Assembly: GCA_018968995.1 (NCBI GenBank)
Contig: JAGWZD010000042.1
Location: forward strand, 1 to 10,059
Source of the DNA: Bdellovibrionales bacterium
Lineage (GTDB): Bacteria > Bdellovibrionota > UBA1018
Direction of reading: 5' to 3'
DNA: 10,059 bases
Both the position numbers and the translations under genes were made by a program. This document shows, one piece after another, positions 1 to 7,889 of this stretch. The first letter of the stretch is position 1. Each line of letters opens with the position of its first letter. Below the pieces are notes generated by a model. It did not search any database. It saw nothing but the letters and a program-made list of their open reading frames with translations, and had not been told where the DNA came from.

Positions 1-1535
1 CTACCGTTGAAGAGTCCGAGGGTCGAGTCGACGTTGCCCTTGGATTGGTTGAGCGGTCTATGCGGTTAGAGCCCAAAAATGCCGGATACAGTCTGCAGTA
101 CTATCTGCTTCGGGCTCGTGCCGGTGACTCAAACCCAGCAGTGCGTAAGGATGCGAGGTTATTTTATCATCTTGCCGAGGGCGAGCGATTAGCTCGGGAG
201 GGCAAGGTAGAGGAGGCGTTGATTCAGTTTCTTGAGGCGTCGCGGGAGAACCCCAAAAGCGCGATCCCCTACGTGAAGCGCGGCGATCTTTTTTACCTCA
301 TCAAGAAAGACGTTTTAAATGCGCGCCAGGCTTACAAAAAGGCGGCTGAGGCAGCGCCAAGAAGTGTGGATGTTTGGGCTCGATATATTGAGCTGCTGAT
401 TCAAAGCTTTGAATGGGATGAGGCGATGAAGGCACTGGAGAAGTTTAAACGCCTTCCCGTTCAGCAGGGCGTGGTCGATAAGGTTTTAGGCGATTGGTAC
501 TCGCGCCAAGGAAAGCACCTCGACGCACAGGTTCATTATCGCAAGGCGATGTCCCGATCCTATATTGACCCTTCCGTCTATCTTGCCTATGGCAACAGCT
601 TGATCTTATCCAAGAGCTACAAGTTGGCACCGTTTGTTTTCTCCTTGGCGATGAGAGTAGATCCAGAAAACCATGAGGCAATTTTAGGAACAGCCGAGGC
701 CATCGCTGGAAATGATGGACTGGACTCGGCGGTCACATATTTGCGAGGCGAACTACAAAAGGGTCGTGGAACGAGAGTTGAGCTTTTATGCGGTATCGCC
801 TCGTTGCTGATCCGAAAGGGAAAGCTAGATCAGGCGGAAGAACTCGTCGAGCAGGCTAAGAGCCTCAGAAACGAGGCCGCCCTGCCATGGAAACTAACGG
901 CCGATATTGCACTCGCTCGGGGTTCAGAAAAAAAATGGAGAGAAAGTGCAGACGCAGCGTATCAAGCCTATCTCAGTCGAAACGCAAGTGACGCGAATAT
1001 CATGTATCAGCGATATCGGGTATTGCTCGATCTGGGCCTATACGAAAAGGCGGACATGGTTCTTGGGCAAATCTATCTGGCCTACCCTAAGTATCCGAGC
1101 ATTCACTTTAGTAAGGGCCAGATTTACGTGAGGCTTGGAAACTATAAAGAGGCGATTCGCGAATTTGAGCAGGAACTGAAAAACGGGAATGTCTCAACGG
1201 CGAATTTGGTTGAACTCGGAAAAGCTTTTCTGCAAATCAACGAGCCTGAGCGGGCATTGGGACACTTTGTGCAGGCCATTAAGGAAAACCCAAATGCCTC
1301 CGAGCCAAAGCTACAGGCTGGGCAGGCTAACTTTGTTCTGATGCGATATGAGGCTGCTGTAGCAATGTATCAAGAGGCGCTTCGTTTGGACGGAGGAAAT
1401 CCTCTGATCTATCGCCACCTAGGGTATGTTTATCGAGCCATAGGAGACTCGGGATCTATGAGATGGGCCTTTGAAAAGTATTTGGAGATGGAGCCAGATG
1501 CAGCAGACAAGGCAGAGATTCAGAGAAACCTGTGA
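1..1535 (+). CDS. TPR-repeat protein, 5' end outside the window
   Basis: This is the C-terminal part of a tetratricopeptide-repeat protein. The reading frame is open back to the left edge with no stop, and the residues there (VEESEGRVDVALGLVERS) already look like repeat sequence, so the TTG at 45 is probably not the true start. Helical-pair repeats with typical small and aromatic TPR positions run through most of about 510 residues. The clearest are near the C-terminus, for example GQIYVRLGNYKEAIREFEQ, then LGKAFLQINEPERALGHF, then a unit ending EALRLDGGNP. No catalytic motif or membrane segment is visible. TPR arrays act as protein-binding scaffolds; the partner here is unknown. It ends 14 nt before serS, so the two are probably co-transcribed. 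The TPR assignment is firm and any specific role is unassigned. Confidence 0.85.
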   Translation, partial: TVEESEGRVDVALGLVERSMRLEPKNAGYSLQYYLLRARAGDSNPAVRKDARLFYHLAEGERLAREGKVEEALIQFLEASRENPKSAIPYVKRGDLFYLIKKDVLNARQAYKKAAEAAPRSVDVWARYIELLIQSFEWDEAMKALEKFKRLPVQQGVVDKVLGDWYSRQGKHLDAQVHYRKAMSRSYIDPSVYLAYGNSLILSKSYKLAPFVFSLAMRVDPENHEAILGTAEAIAGNDGLDSAVTYLRGELQKGRGTRVELLCGIASLLIRKGKLDQAEELVEQAKSLRNEAALPWKLTADIALARGSEKKWRESADAAYQAYLSRNASDANIMYQRYRVLLDLGLYEKADMVLGQIYLAYPKYPSIHFSKGQIYVRLGNYKEAIREFEQELKNGNVSTANLVELGKAFLQINEPERALGHFVQAIKENPNASEPKLQAGQANFVLMRYEAAVAMYQEALRLDGGNPLIYRHLGYVYRAIGDSGSMRWAFEKYLEMEPDAADKAEIQRNL

Positions 1536-1543
1536 TAGGGTAA

Positions 1544-2881
<1,338 letters not shown>

Positions 2882-2926
2882 GTGGGCCTCGGGCCGCTTG
2901 ACAGTGCGGCTGCGAAACTGAGAGAC

Positions 2927-2953
2927 CTAGAACTCCTCGACCCAGAGTTCTAG
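2927..2953 (+). other. Perfect 9-bp hairpin between serS and tRNA-Ser(UGA)
   Basis: CTAGAACTC at 2927-2935 is exactly complementary to GAGTTCTAG at 2945-2953, leaving a 9-nt loop. No T-run follows, so it is not a canonical intrinsic terminator. It ends 7 nt before the mature 5' end of the tRNA and could be a processing signal, a weak attenuator or a protein-binding palindrome. A perfect TTGACA at 2898-2903 lies upstream, but I find no good -10 at 16-18 bp from it, so I do not call a promoter. The structure is seen directly; its function is unknown. Confidence 0.5.
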
Positions 2954-2960
2954 CAGATGC

Positions 2961-3052
<92 letters not shown>

Positions 3053-3054
<2 letters not shown>

Positions 3055-3679
3055 AATCTAACAATCCTTCAGCTTGAAGAACGGCCTGCACGGCTGGGCG
3101 CTGGTACACACGGTCTTGGTAGGCGTTCAGATTCGGGTATGCGTCCATCTTCACGCCAACCCATTTCGACCACCCGACCACGGTAAATAAGTAGCAATCG
3201 GCGATCGTAAAGGTCTTGCCCATCAAGTAATCACGACCGGCCAAGTGAGCGTCTACATGAGCGAGGTGCTGGTGCACATTCTTCTTTGCCCACTCCCTCA
3301 CCTCTGATTGCGTGGACTCGCTGGGTGAGATCGCCTGGAGGCCGAAAAGTGGTGAATAAGATTTGTGTAGATCTGCTGCTACAAACGAAAGCCAAGCGAG
3401 AGTCTCCGCGCGATCCGGGCTCCCTACTGGCGCTAAAAGCTTCGACTCGGGCTTGAGGTCTGCAATGACTTCAAGAATCGCAGCGTTCTGTGTGAGAGCC
3501 TTGCCCTCTTGGGTGATTAGAACCGGAACTACGCCCAGAGGGTTGAGCCTTTCAAGATCCGCGAGGTTCTGATCGGGCTTACTCCAGTCGACCTGAATCG
3601 CCTGGTACTTCAAACCAGACTCTTCAAGACCCATATGGCAGGACATCGAACAGGAACCAGCGGAATAGTAGAGCTTCAT
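3053..3679 (-). CDS. Glutathione S-transferase, beta class (GstA-like)
   Basis: The 208-residue cytosolic enzyme conjugates glutathione to electrophiles or reduces disulfides and peroxides. The N-terminus MKLYYSAGSCS closely resembles E. coli GstA (MKLFYKPGACS). The beta-class residues are present: Cys10 near the glutathione sulfur and His105 (DLHKSYSPLF), equivalent to His106 of GstA. The thioredoxin-fold half includes NPLGVVPVL with its conserved proline before the switch, and the helical half has FTIADCYLFTVVGWSKW and ends AEGLLD. I chose the ATG at 3679 because it gives the family N-terminus and has GGAGG (3686-3690 on the complement) spaced 6 nt; the 36 in-frame residues upstream look non-coding. 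It is divergent from the YceI-family gene, and its stop lies 2 nt from tRNA-Ser(UGA). Confidence 0.95.
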
Positions 3680-3703
3680 GAGGCGCCTCCGGCATGTAAA
3701 GTG

Positions 3704-3793
3704 CCTCAAATGGTTAGGAGAATCACCAGGATTTCTGGGGATCGACGATTTATCTCGAACCCCGACGGCTTGTTCGCGTCGTGTCATTTGAGG
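3704..3793. repeat. Widely spaced 9-bp inverted repeat in the GST/YceI divergent region
   Basis: CCTCAAATG at 3704-3712 is the exact reverse complement of CATTTGAGG at 3785-3793, with 72 nt between. Both arms lie in the only regulatory space between two divergently transcribed genes, and the right arm overlaps a possible -35 for the YceI-family gene. It could be a paired operator. A 9-bp match in a region this size has a non-negligible chance of being accidental, so confidence is low. Confidence 0.3.
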
Positions 3794-3817
3794 GCCCTGG
3801 AGTTAGGGCTGTATTTT
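3788..3817 (+). promoter_or_regulatory. Possible promoter of the YceI-family gene
   Basis: TTGAGG at 3788-3793 and TATTTT at 3812-3817 are separated by 18 bp and each matches 4 of 6 bases of the sigma-70 consensus. An alternative -10, TAAGAT at 3832-3837, lies closer to the start codon but has no good -35. The sequence after about 3840 is A-rich, as is common for a leader. This is a consensus match only. Confidence 0.3.
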
Positions 3818-3873
3818 TAGCGCCGGAGCCGTAAGATGAGGAAAAACAAAAATTGAAAATAAAGGGACATTTT

Positions 3874-4458
3874 ATGATGAAAAAACTCAACGCGTTTTTC
3901 TTGGCCATGATTTTGGCTGCATCGGTCGCGCAAGCAAAGGATTACGTCATCGATGGTGCCCACTCGAGTGCAAACTTTAAAATCCGGCACCTCATCAGCA
4001 AGACCGCGGGCACTTTCAATGAATTCTCTGGCGAATTTTCTTTTGACGAAAAAAGCCCGAAAAAGTTTAAAGGCGAGTTTGTTATTAAAGCCTCAAGCAT
4101 CAATACCAACAATGCCAAGCGAGATGAGCATCTTCGCGGAGCCGATTTTTTTGCGGTCGATAAGCACCCCACCTTGAGCTTTAAATCCAAAGAGTTTCGC
4201 TCAGCAGCAAAAGGAAAATATAAGCTCATGGGCGACTTTACGATGCTGGGAGTGACCAAACCCGTGACGTTTGACGTCGAGTACACTGGGGTTGGTAAAG
4301 ATCCATGGGGTACTGAGAAAGTGGGATTTGTTGCGACGACCAAAATCAATCGCAAGGATTGGGGAATGGTCTGGAACAAGACTCTAGACACCGGCGGCAT
4401 TATGCTCGGCGATGAAGTTGAAATTGAGGTGAATGTTGAGGGTAATGCGAAAAAGTAG
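3874..4458 (+). CDS. YceI-family periplasmic lipid-binding protein
   Basis: The 194-residue secreted protein belongs to the YceI family, lipocalin-like beta barrels that bind polyisoprenoid or related hydrophobic molecules. Residues 1-21 form a signal peptide: MMKK, a hydrophobic core, and a probable AQA cleavage site before KDYVID. The mature part has the family pattern: DYVIDGAHSSANFKIRHL at its start, a central KRDEHLRGADFFAVDKHP segment, LMGDFTMLGVTKPVTFDVEY, and the C-terminal INRKDWGMVWNK with a final strand. I chose the ATG at 3874 because AGGGA lies about 6 nt upstream and it gives a clean signal peptide; an upstream TTG at 3853 only adds non-family residues. The next gene overlaps its end by 26 nt. 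The ligand cannot be inferred from sequence. Confidence 0.93.
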   Translation: MMKKLNAFFLAMILAASVAQAKDYVIDGAHSSANFKIRHLISKTAGTFNEFSGEFSFDEKSPKKFKGEFVIKASSINTNNAKRDEHLRGADFFAVDKHPTLSFKSKEFRSAAKGKYKLMGDFTMLGVTKPVTFDVEYTGVGKDPWGTEKVGFVATTKINRKDWGMVWNKTLDTGGIMLGDEVEIEVNVEGNAKK

Positions 4459-5311
4459 TTCTTCACTTATTTGGTTTGTGGGCGCGGCGGGTGTTTTTTG
4501 GAGCTGCGCCCACCCTACTCCGTTAAGCCTGGCGACTGAAGGTCGTTGTCCTATGGCGGAATTGGGAGAAACAGAGAGCGATTGTCCCTGGGCTTTGTGG
4601 GTCCGAAATTTTAGCTCTCTGCCTGGAAGCATTGTTCAGTCCTTAGAACTGGATGCGAAAGATCCGGCCCTGCACGAGGCCTGGGGACTGTCGCTGAACT
4701 TCGACGCCGGTGCTCGAGCTGAGATTGTTTCCCGCCCCATTCTTCAAGCTCTCGCACGAGAATTTCGGACCGACCTCACCGAGGTTGACGGAGTCACTCA
4801 TCAGCATGCGGGCTTAATTCATACCTATGGTTATCTGCTCAGTAACCTTCGCACGCCGTTTGGGTACAAGCGCGCGCGCTGGGTTTCGGGCACGGTGGAT
4901 CGTGGCCTAGGGCTTCCGGCGGAGACTCTTGGGCCAGCAGTTCGAGGCTCAAGCACCCTCTTGTCGCGGGCAACCTACTTGTTCCTAAAGGTCGCACTGC
5001 ATCAAGACCCTGGAGCTTGGAAAGCCTGGAGACGGCGGCTCTTGGAGCGGGCCACCCCGGAGCTCGATGGCTTAAGTTTGCCCAAAATTTCGCGGAAAAT
5101 TGAAAGATATCCGCTTCAGTCTGGGGGCTTTGCTGATCTCATCACCGACCTTGTGCCCCTAGAGCGGGACCCTGCTGGGCGGCGTCTTTTGGTCTATTCG
5201 GTTCGTCGGGCAGGACGAGTGCAGCTGATTACGGGTTTTCCCGTGGAGGCCAGCTTTGAGGAAAGGCCGGGAAATCCGGTTCGGCCGCGCTACAATGCCT
5301 GGCTAGAATGA
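4433..5311 (+). CDS. Exported protein of unknown function, possible lipoprotein
   Basis: I do not recognise this 292-residue protein. Residues about 5-27 (MRKSSSSLIWFVGAAGVFWSCAH from position 5) look like a signal peptide; the cysteine after VFWS could be a lipidated Cys, although W at -2 and F at -3 make a poor lipobox. The mature part has no membrane segment and is mixed in character. Recognisable stretches are THQHAGLIHTYGYLLSNLRTPFGYK, rich in His and Tyr, an Arg-rich KAWRRRLLERA, and a C-terminal region with several beta-like segments. It overlaps the YceI-family gene by 26 nt, and GAGGTGA lies directly before the ATG at 4433, so translation is probably coupled; an alternative ATG is at 4445. 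The coupling suggests an envelope role alongside the YceI-like protein, which is inference only. Confidence 0.75.
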   Translation: MLRVMRKSSSSLIWFVGAAGVFWSCAHPTPLSLATEGRCPMAELGETESDCPWALWVRNFSSLPGSIVQSLELDAKDPALHEAWGLSLNFDAGARAEIVSRPILQALAREFRTDLTEVDGVTHQHAGLIHTYGYLLSNLRTPFGYKRARWVSGTVDRGLGLPAETLGPAVRGSSTLLSRATYLFLKVALHQDPGAWKAWRRRLLERATPELDGLSLPKISRKIERYPLQSGGFADLITDLVPLERDPAGRRLLVYSVRRAGRVQLITGFPVEASFEERPGNPVRPRYNAWLE

Positions 5312-5323
5312 CCAAAAAACGGG

Positions 5324-5352
5324 GTGAAAATCGGGGTTCCCGCTGTTAGAGT
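5324..5352 (+). promoter_or_regulatory. Probable promoter of tRNA-Ser(GCU)
   Basis: GTGAAA at 5324-5329 and TAGAGT at 5347-5352 are separated by 17 bp, each with 4 of 6 consensus bases. Transcription would start around 5359, about 9 nt before the mature tRNA 5' end. The sequence just after the -10 is GGGGACGA, a GC-rich discriminator of the kind found at stringently controlled stable-RNA promoters. This is an inference from consensus and position. Confidence 0.45.
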
Positions 5353-5367
5353 GGGGACGACCTTCGC

Positions 5368-5457
5368 GGAGAGATGGCCGAGTGGTCGAAGGCACACCCT
5401 TGCTAAGGGTGCAGGGGAGAAATCCCCTCGAGAGTTCGAATCTCTCTCTCTCCGCCA
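5368..5457 (+). tRNA. tRNA-Ser(GCU)
   Basis: The 90-nt class II tRNA has an acceptor stem GGAGAGA pairing with TCTCTCC at 5447-5453, discriminator G and encoded CCA at 5455-5457. The anticodon stem CACCC/GGGTG encloses loop TTGCTAA, with anticodon GCT at 5402-5404, reading AGC and AGU. The variable arm is a 6-bp hairpin AGGGGA-GAAA-TCCCCT, and the T arm is GAGAG-TTCGAAT-CTCTC. Its acceptor stem is identical to that of tRNA-Ser(UGA) 2.4 kb upstream, as expected for substrates of one seryl-tRNA synthetase. It ends 4 nt before the stop codon of the convergent CheW-like gene. Confidence 0.97.
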
Positions 5458-5461
5458 CTTT
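5434..5461 (+). repeat. 28-nt direct repeat, copy 2 (3' end of tRNA-Ser(GCU) plus flank)
   Basis: This is the partner of 3027-3054, with 27 of 28 positions identical and the same orientation. The copies are offset by 2407 nt and enclose the glutathione transferase, the YceI-family gene and the unknown exported protein. Identity continues 4 nt past the encoded CCA. Confidence 0.7.
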
Positions 5462-5902
5462 TTAAGCGGCCGTTTTCGTTGTCGGCGTCAGCTTTTCTTG
5501 CTCTTCAACGGATAGAACAGATTCGGGATTCATCATCCACACGGAGCGGCCTTCCAACCGGAAGACTCCGACCACGACATCGGTGTGGCGACTTTGAGGC
5601 GAAAAATCATGGGCCGTAAACTGTTCTGGCGCAGGCACAAATACGCATTGAACTGCATCGACGATCAGCCCAACCGAAAAGCGCTCAAACGAACAAAAGA
5701 TCACCACCCGGTCATCCGCGGCCTGACTTTTCAGTCCCAACCGTAAAGTTAGATCGATGACGGGTATCTGGGCTTCGGGGCGCACCTGGGAGAGCGCGGT
5801 GACTTCTCGAATCAGATGCAGAGGAATGGCGAATCGATCCTGGCCAAGACTAAACTCGAGAAAGCGGCTTTGAAAAGCATGAGTCATAAAGTGGGAGTTC
5901 AT
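5462..5902 (-). CDS. CheW-like domain protein, lacking the NLRG segment
   Basis: The 146-residue soluble protein has a CheW-like fold. CheW couples chemoreceptors to the histidine kinase CheA. Family features visible are FLEFSLGQDRFAIPLHLIREV (about 14-34), IPVIDLTLRLGL (46-57), a strand and turn region FSVGLIVDAV (75-84), and a C-terminal VVGVFRLEGRSVWMMNPESVLS (110-131). Between the REV strand and IPVIDL, ordinary members carry a further dozen or more residues with a Gly-Val-Ile-Asn-Leu-Arg-Gly-like motif; here only TALSQVRPEAQ is present. There is no room in the DNA for a frameshift to supply it. The ATG at 5902 has only a weak, distant AGGA; a second ATG is at 5887. No other chemotaxis gene lies in the window, so the partner is unknown. 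Confidence 0.85.
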   Translation of the reverse strand: MNSHFMTHAFQSRFLEFSLGQDRFAIPLHLIREVTALSQVRPEAQIPVIDLTLRLGLKSQAADDRVVIFCSFERFSVGLIVDAVQCVFVPAPEQFTAHDFSPQSRHTDVVVGVFRLEGRSVWMMNPESVLSVEEQEKLTPTTKTAA

Positions 5903-6052
5903 TTTGGTTCTGTTTTCCTTTTGGTCTTTGTGCTCTCTTGGGGCTCATCGGTTGTGACGAATTCAGTCTTAAAAGAGAAAGGCGTCGAATTTTTGGCGCT
6001 AAGAAGAACTGAAGCTGGGGTCGCCGTGGCGACCGCCCGACGGAGCGAATGA
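5879..6052 (+). CDS. Possible small single-pass membrane protein
   Basis: A 57-residue frame starts at the ATG at 5879: MSHKVGVHFG, then a hydrophobic stretch SVFLLVFVLSWGSSVV that could span the membrane once, then a polar, Arg-containing tail ending ARRSE. Its TGA stop (6050-6052) overlaps the tandem ATG starts of the next gene, an arrangement typical of translational coupling. Against it, no clear ribosome binding site precedes the ATG, and the first 24 nt overlap the divergent CheW-like gene. I do not recognise a family. It may be a real leader-type gene for the synthetase or only a chance open frame in that gene's leader. Confidence 0.4.
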   Translation: MSHKVGVHFGSVFLLVFVLSWGSSVVTNSVLKEKGVEFLALRRTEAGVAVATARRSE

Positions 6053-7587
6053 TGATTCAATCGAGTGTCCGACCTCTTTGGGTGAAAAGTGAGATCGACC
6101 CTGAGCGAGTGGCCCTATGGGATGAAAAAAGATCCCAGACCTTCGCGCAGCTCGAGCGCTCGACATCCCTATTGATCTCGGCACTTCTTCAATACTTTCA
6201 AACAAATGATCTTCACGAAGCGCGAGTGGCAGCGTTAGTCTCGCCATCCGCTCACTATGTGAGCGCCCAGTGGGCTGTTTGGCGTGCTGGCGGAGTTCAC
6301 GTCCCTCTCTGTACCTCGCATCCCTTGCCCGAGCTCGAGTATTCTCTCCGGGACTCGGATGCGTCCGCCCTGATTTACGATTTCCCTCATGCCGAGCGTG
6401 CCCGGGAGCTTCAGCTTCGCCTCCCAGATGTGAAGATTCTTTCGATTGAAGAAATGCTCGCTCAAGCGACGATGGGCATCGATTTGCCCGCTCTGGAGAT
6501 AACCCGCCGAGCACAGATTCTTTATACCAGTGGCACCACGGGTAAACCCAAGGGAGTCGTCACCACCCACGCCAACTTATTGGCGCAAATTCAGGTGCTG
6601 GTGGATCAGTGGGGCTGGAGTTCGCAAGATCACACTCTTCATGTTCTGCCTCTGCACCACACTCATGGAATCATCAACGTTCTGTGTTGTGCTTTGGCAG
6701 TGGGTGCATCGGTAGAGTTTTTTGAAAAGTTTGATGCCCGAAAGACCTGGGAGCGCATTGCTCTGGGAAGAGATAAACGGTGGCCCACAGTTTTCATGGC
6801 CGTACCCACCATCTATTCCAAGCTGATCGATGCCTACGAAAATGCTAGCGCAGAAGAACGGTCGCGGTACTCCGAGGCTGCGGGCCGACTGCGCTTGATG
6901 GTATCAGGCTCAGCAGCGCTTCCGGTTTCGACGCTGAAACGCTGGGAAGAAATTACGGGGCAGGTTCTCTTAGAGCGTTACGGAATGACCGAAATTGGAA
7001 TGGCCCTTTCCAACCCGCTTGAGGGCGAGCGACGACCGGGAACGGTTGGCAAACCTCTGCCGGGCAGTCGAGTTCGTATTGTCGATGGTGAGCTACAGGT
7101 TTCTGGCGGCTCTGTTTTTTTAGAGTATTTTAGAAAGCCACAAGAAACCGCAGAAGCCTTTACTGAGGATGGCTGGTTTAAGACCGGAGATCAGGTCGAA
7201 GTTTCAGCCGATGGATACTACCGGATCTTGGGGCGAAGCTCGGTGGATATTTTAAAAACCGGGGGGTACAAGGTTTCAGCGCTTGAGATTGAAGCCGAGC
7301 TCCGAGTGCATCCCGCGGTGATGGATGCCGCTGTCGTCGGTGTTCCCGATTCTGAATGGGGCGAAAAGGTAGCGGCCGCATTAGTGGTGAGGGCGGGCAC
7401 AACAATAGAGCAGGTAGAGCAATGGTTAAAGGAGCGACTGGCAGCCTACAAGGTTCCCAGACTGTGGCGAGACGTTTCTGAGTTACCGCGCAACACCATG
7501 GGCAAGGTTCTGAAGAAATCAGTCCTCGAGCTTTTCACCGAGGAATCTAGGACAGGAGCCAGCGCTGAATCAAATAAGAGCCGGTAA
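6052..7587 (+). CDS. Malonyl-CoA synthetase (MatB/ACSF3-type acyl-CoA ligase)
   Basis: The 511-residue ANL-superfamily enzyme activates a carboxylate with ATP and CoA. Core motifs are all present: P-loop LYTSGTTGKPKG (157-168), RYGMTEIG (309-316), GWFKTGD (374-380), the hinge region GRSSVDILKTGGYK (394-407), and catalytic lysine 485 in PRNTMGK. Several stretches follow the malonyl-CoA synthetase branch that includes bacterial MatB and mitochondrial ACSF3: HVLPLHHTHGIINVL, VFMAVPTIYSKL, RLMVSGSAALP and ERYGMTEIGMALS. Malonate or methylmalonate is therefore the likely substrate, giving malonyl-CoA for fatty-acid or polyketide use. I preferred the second of two tandem ATGs (6052) because GGAG at 6042-6045 is then spaced 6 nt; 6049 is equally in frame. 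No malonate decarboxylase or transporter gene lies nearby. The 3' end overlaps the convergent membrane-protein gene by 41 nt. Confidence 0.88.
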   Translation: MIQSSVRPLWVKSEIDPERVALWDEKRSQTFAQLERSTSLLISALLQYFQTNDLHEARVAALVSPSAHYVSAQWAVWRAGGVHVPLCTSHPLPELEYSLRDSDASALIYDFPHAERARELQLRLPDVKILSIEEMLAQATMGIDLPALEITRRAQILYTSGTTGKPKGVVTTHANLLAQIQVLVDQWGWSSQDHTLHVLPLHHTHGIINVLCCALAVGASVEFFEKFDARKTWERIALGRDKRWPTVFMAVPTIYSKLIDAYENASAEERSRYSEAAGRLRLMVSGSAALPVSTLKRWEEITGQVLLERYGMTEIGMALSNPLEGERRPGTVGKPLPGSRVRIVDGELQVSGGSVFLEYFRKPQETAEAFTEDGWFKTGDQVEVSADGYYRILGRSSVDILKTGGYKVSALEIEAELRVHPAVMDAAVVGVPDSEWGEKVAAALVVRAGTTIEQVEQWLKERLAAYKVPRLWRDVSELPRNTMGKVLKKSVLELFTEESRTGASAESNKSR

Positions 7588-7876
7588 GAAATACAACGCC
7601 GAGCGCATAGAGACCAAAAAATCCAAGCTTCAGTCGATCAGCGAACAAAAAGGGCACAAAAAAAGTGAGTGATAGGGGCACGCTAATCAAAATGCTCTGA
7701 GCAAACTCAATCGATTTTGCCTGATCGCGATGTTCTGCCTGAGCAAAAAGAAGAGCCAACATGGAGGAAATAGGGAGTGCGATAATCCATCCGGCAATTC
7801 TAGGGTTTTTACCCGCTATCCAAGAAGTGCTCGCAATGATGGTGGCCGACAAGGCGATTTTGAAAAGAAAGGGCAT
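7547..7876 (-). CDS. Small membrane protein, DUF3147-like
   Basis: The 109-residue protein is almost entirely hydrophobic, with about four predicted membrane segments: FLFKIALSATIIASTSWIA, then GWIIALPISSMLALLFAQA, then SILISVPLSLTFFVPFLFA and FFGLYALGVVFLTGSYLI. Length, helix count and the pattern of a GWIIALP segment followed by a short polar loop resemble the DUF3147 family of uncharacterised bacterial inner-membrane proteins; this is by recall and should be treated as tentative. I chose the ATG at 7876, which places the start just before the first helix and 13 nt after the stop of the upstream gene, with a weak GAGA about 8 nt upstream; the longer frame back to 8002 is inside that other gene. 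It forms an operon with the cytochrome-like gene, and its tail overlaps the convergent synthetase gene. Confidence 0.75.
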   Translation of the reverse strand: MPFLFKIALSATIIASTSWIAGKNPRIAGWIIALPISSMLALLFAQAEHRDQAKSIEFAQSILISVPLSLTFFVPFLFADRLKLGFFGLYALGVVFLTGSYLIQRWLLS

Positions 7877-7889
7877 AATTTGAATCTCT

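Noticed and set aside
2898..2926. Promoter for tRNA-Ser(UGA) built on TTGACA at 2898
   Set aside because: No acceptable -10 lies 16-18 bp downstream; TAGAAC at 2928 is 24 bp away and inside the hairpin.
3680..3787. N-terminal extension of the glutathione transferase frame to 3787
   Set aside because: The 36 extra residues are Arg-rich and unlike the family, while the internal ATG at 3679 has a good GGAGG and the exact family N-terminus.
3942..4466. 174-codon open frame on the minus strand over the YceI-family gene
   Set aside because: It is antisense to a well-supported gene with a signal peptide and family motifs, and it has no recognisable protein features.
5265..5285. GGCC-rich hairpin at the end of the unknown exported protein gene
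   Set aside because: It is inside the coding frame, imperfect, and has no T-run; it is explained by codons in a GC-rich stretch.
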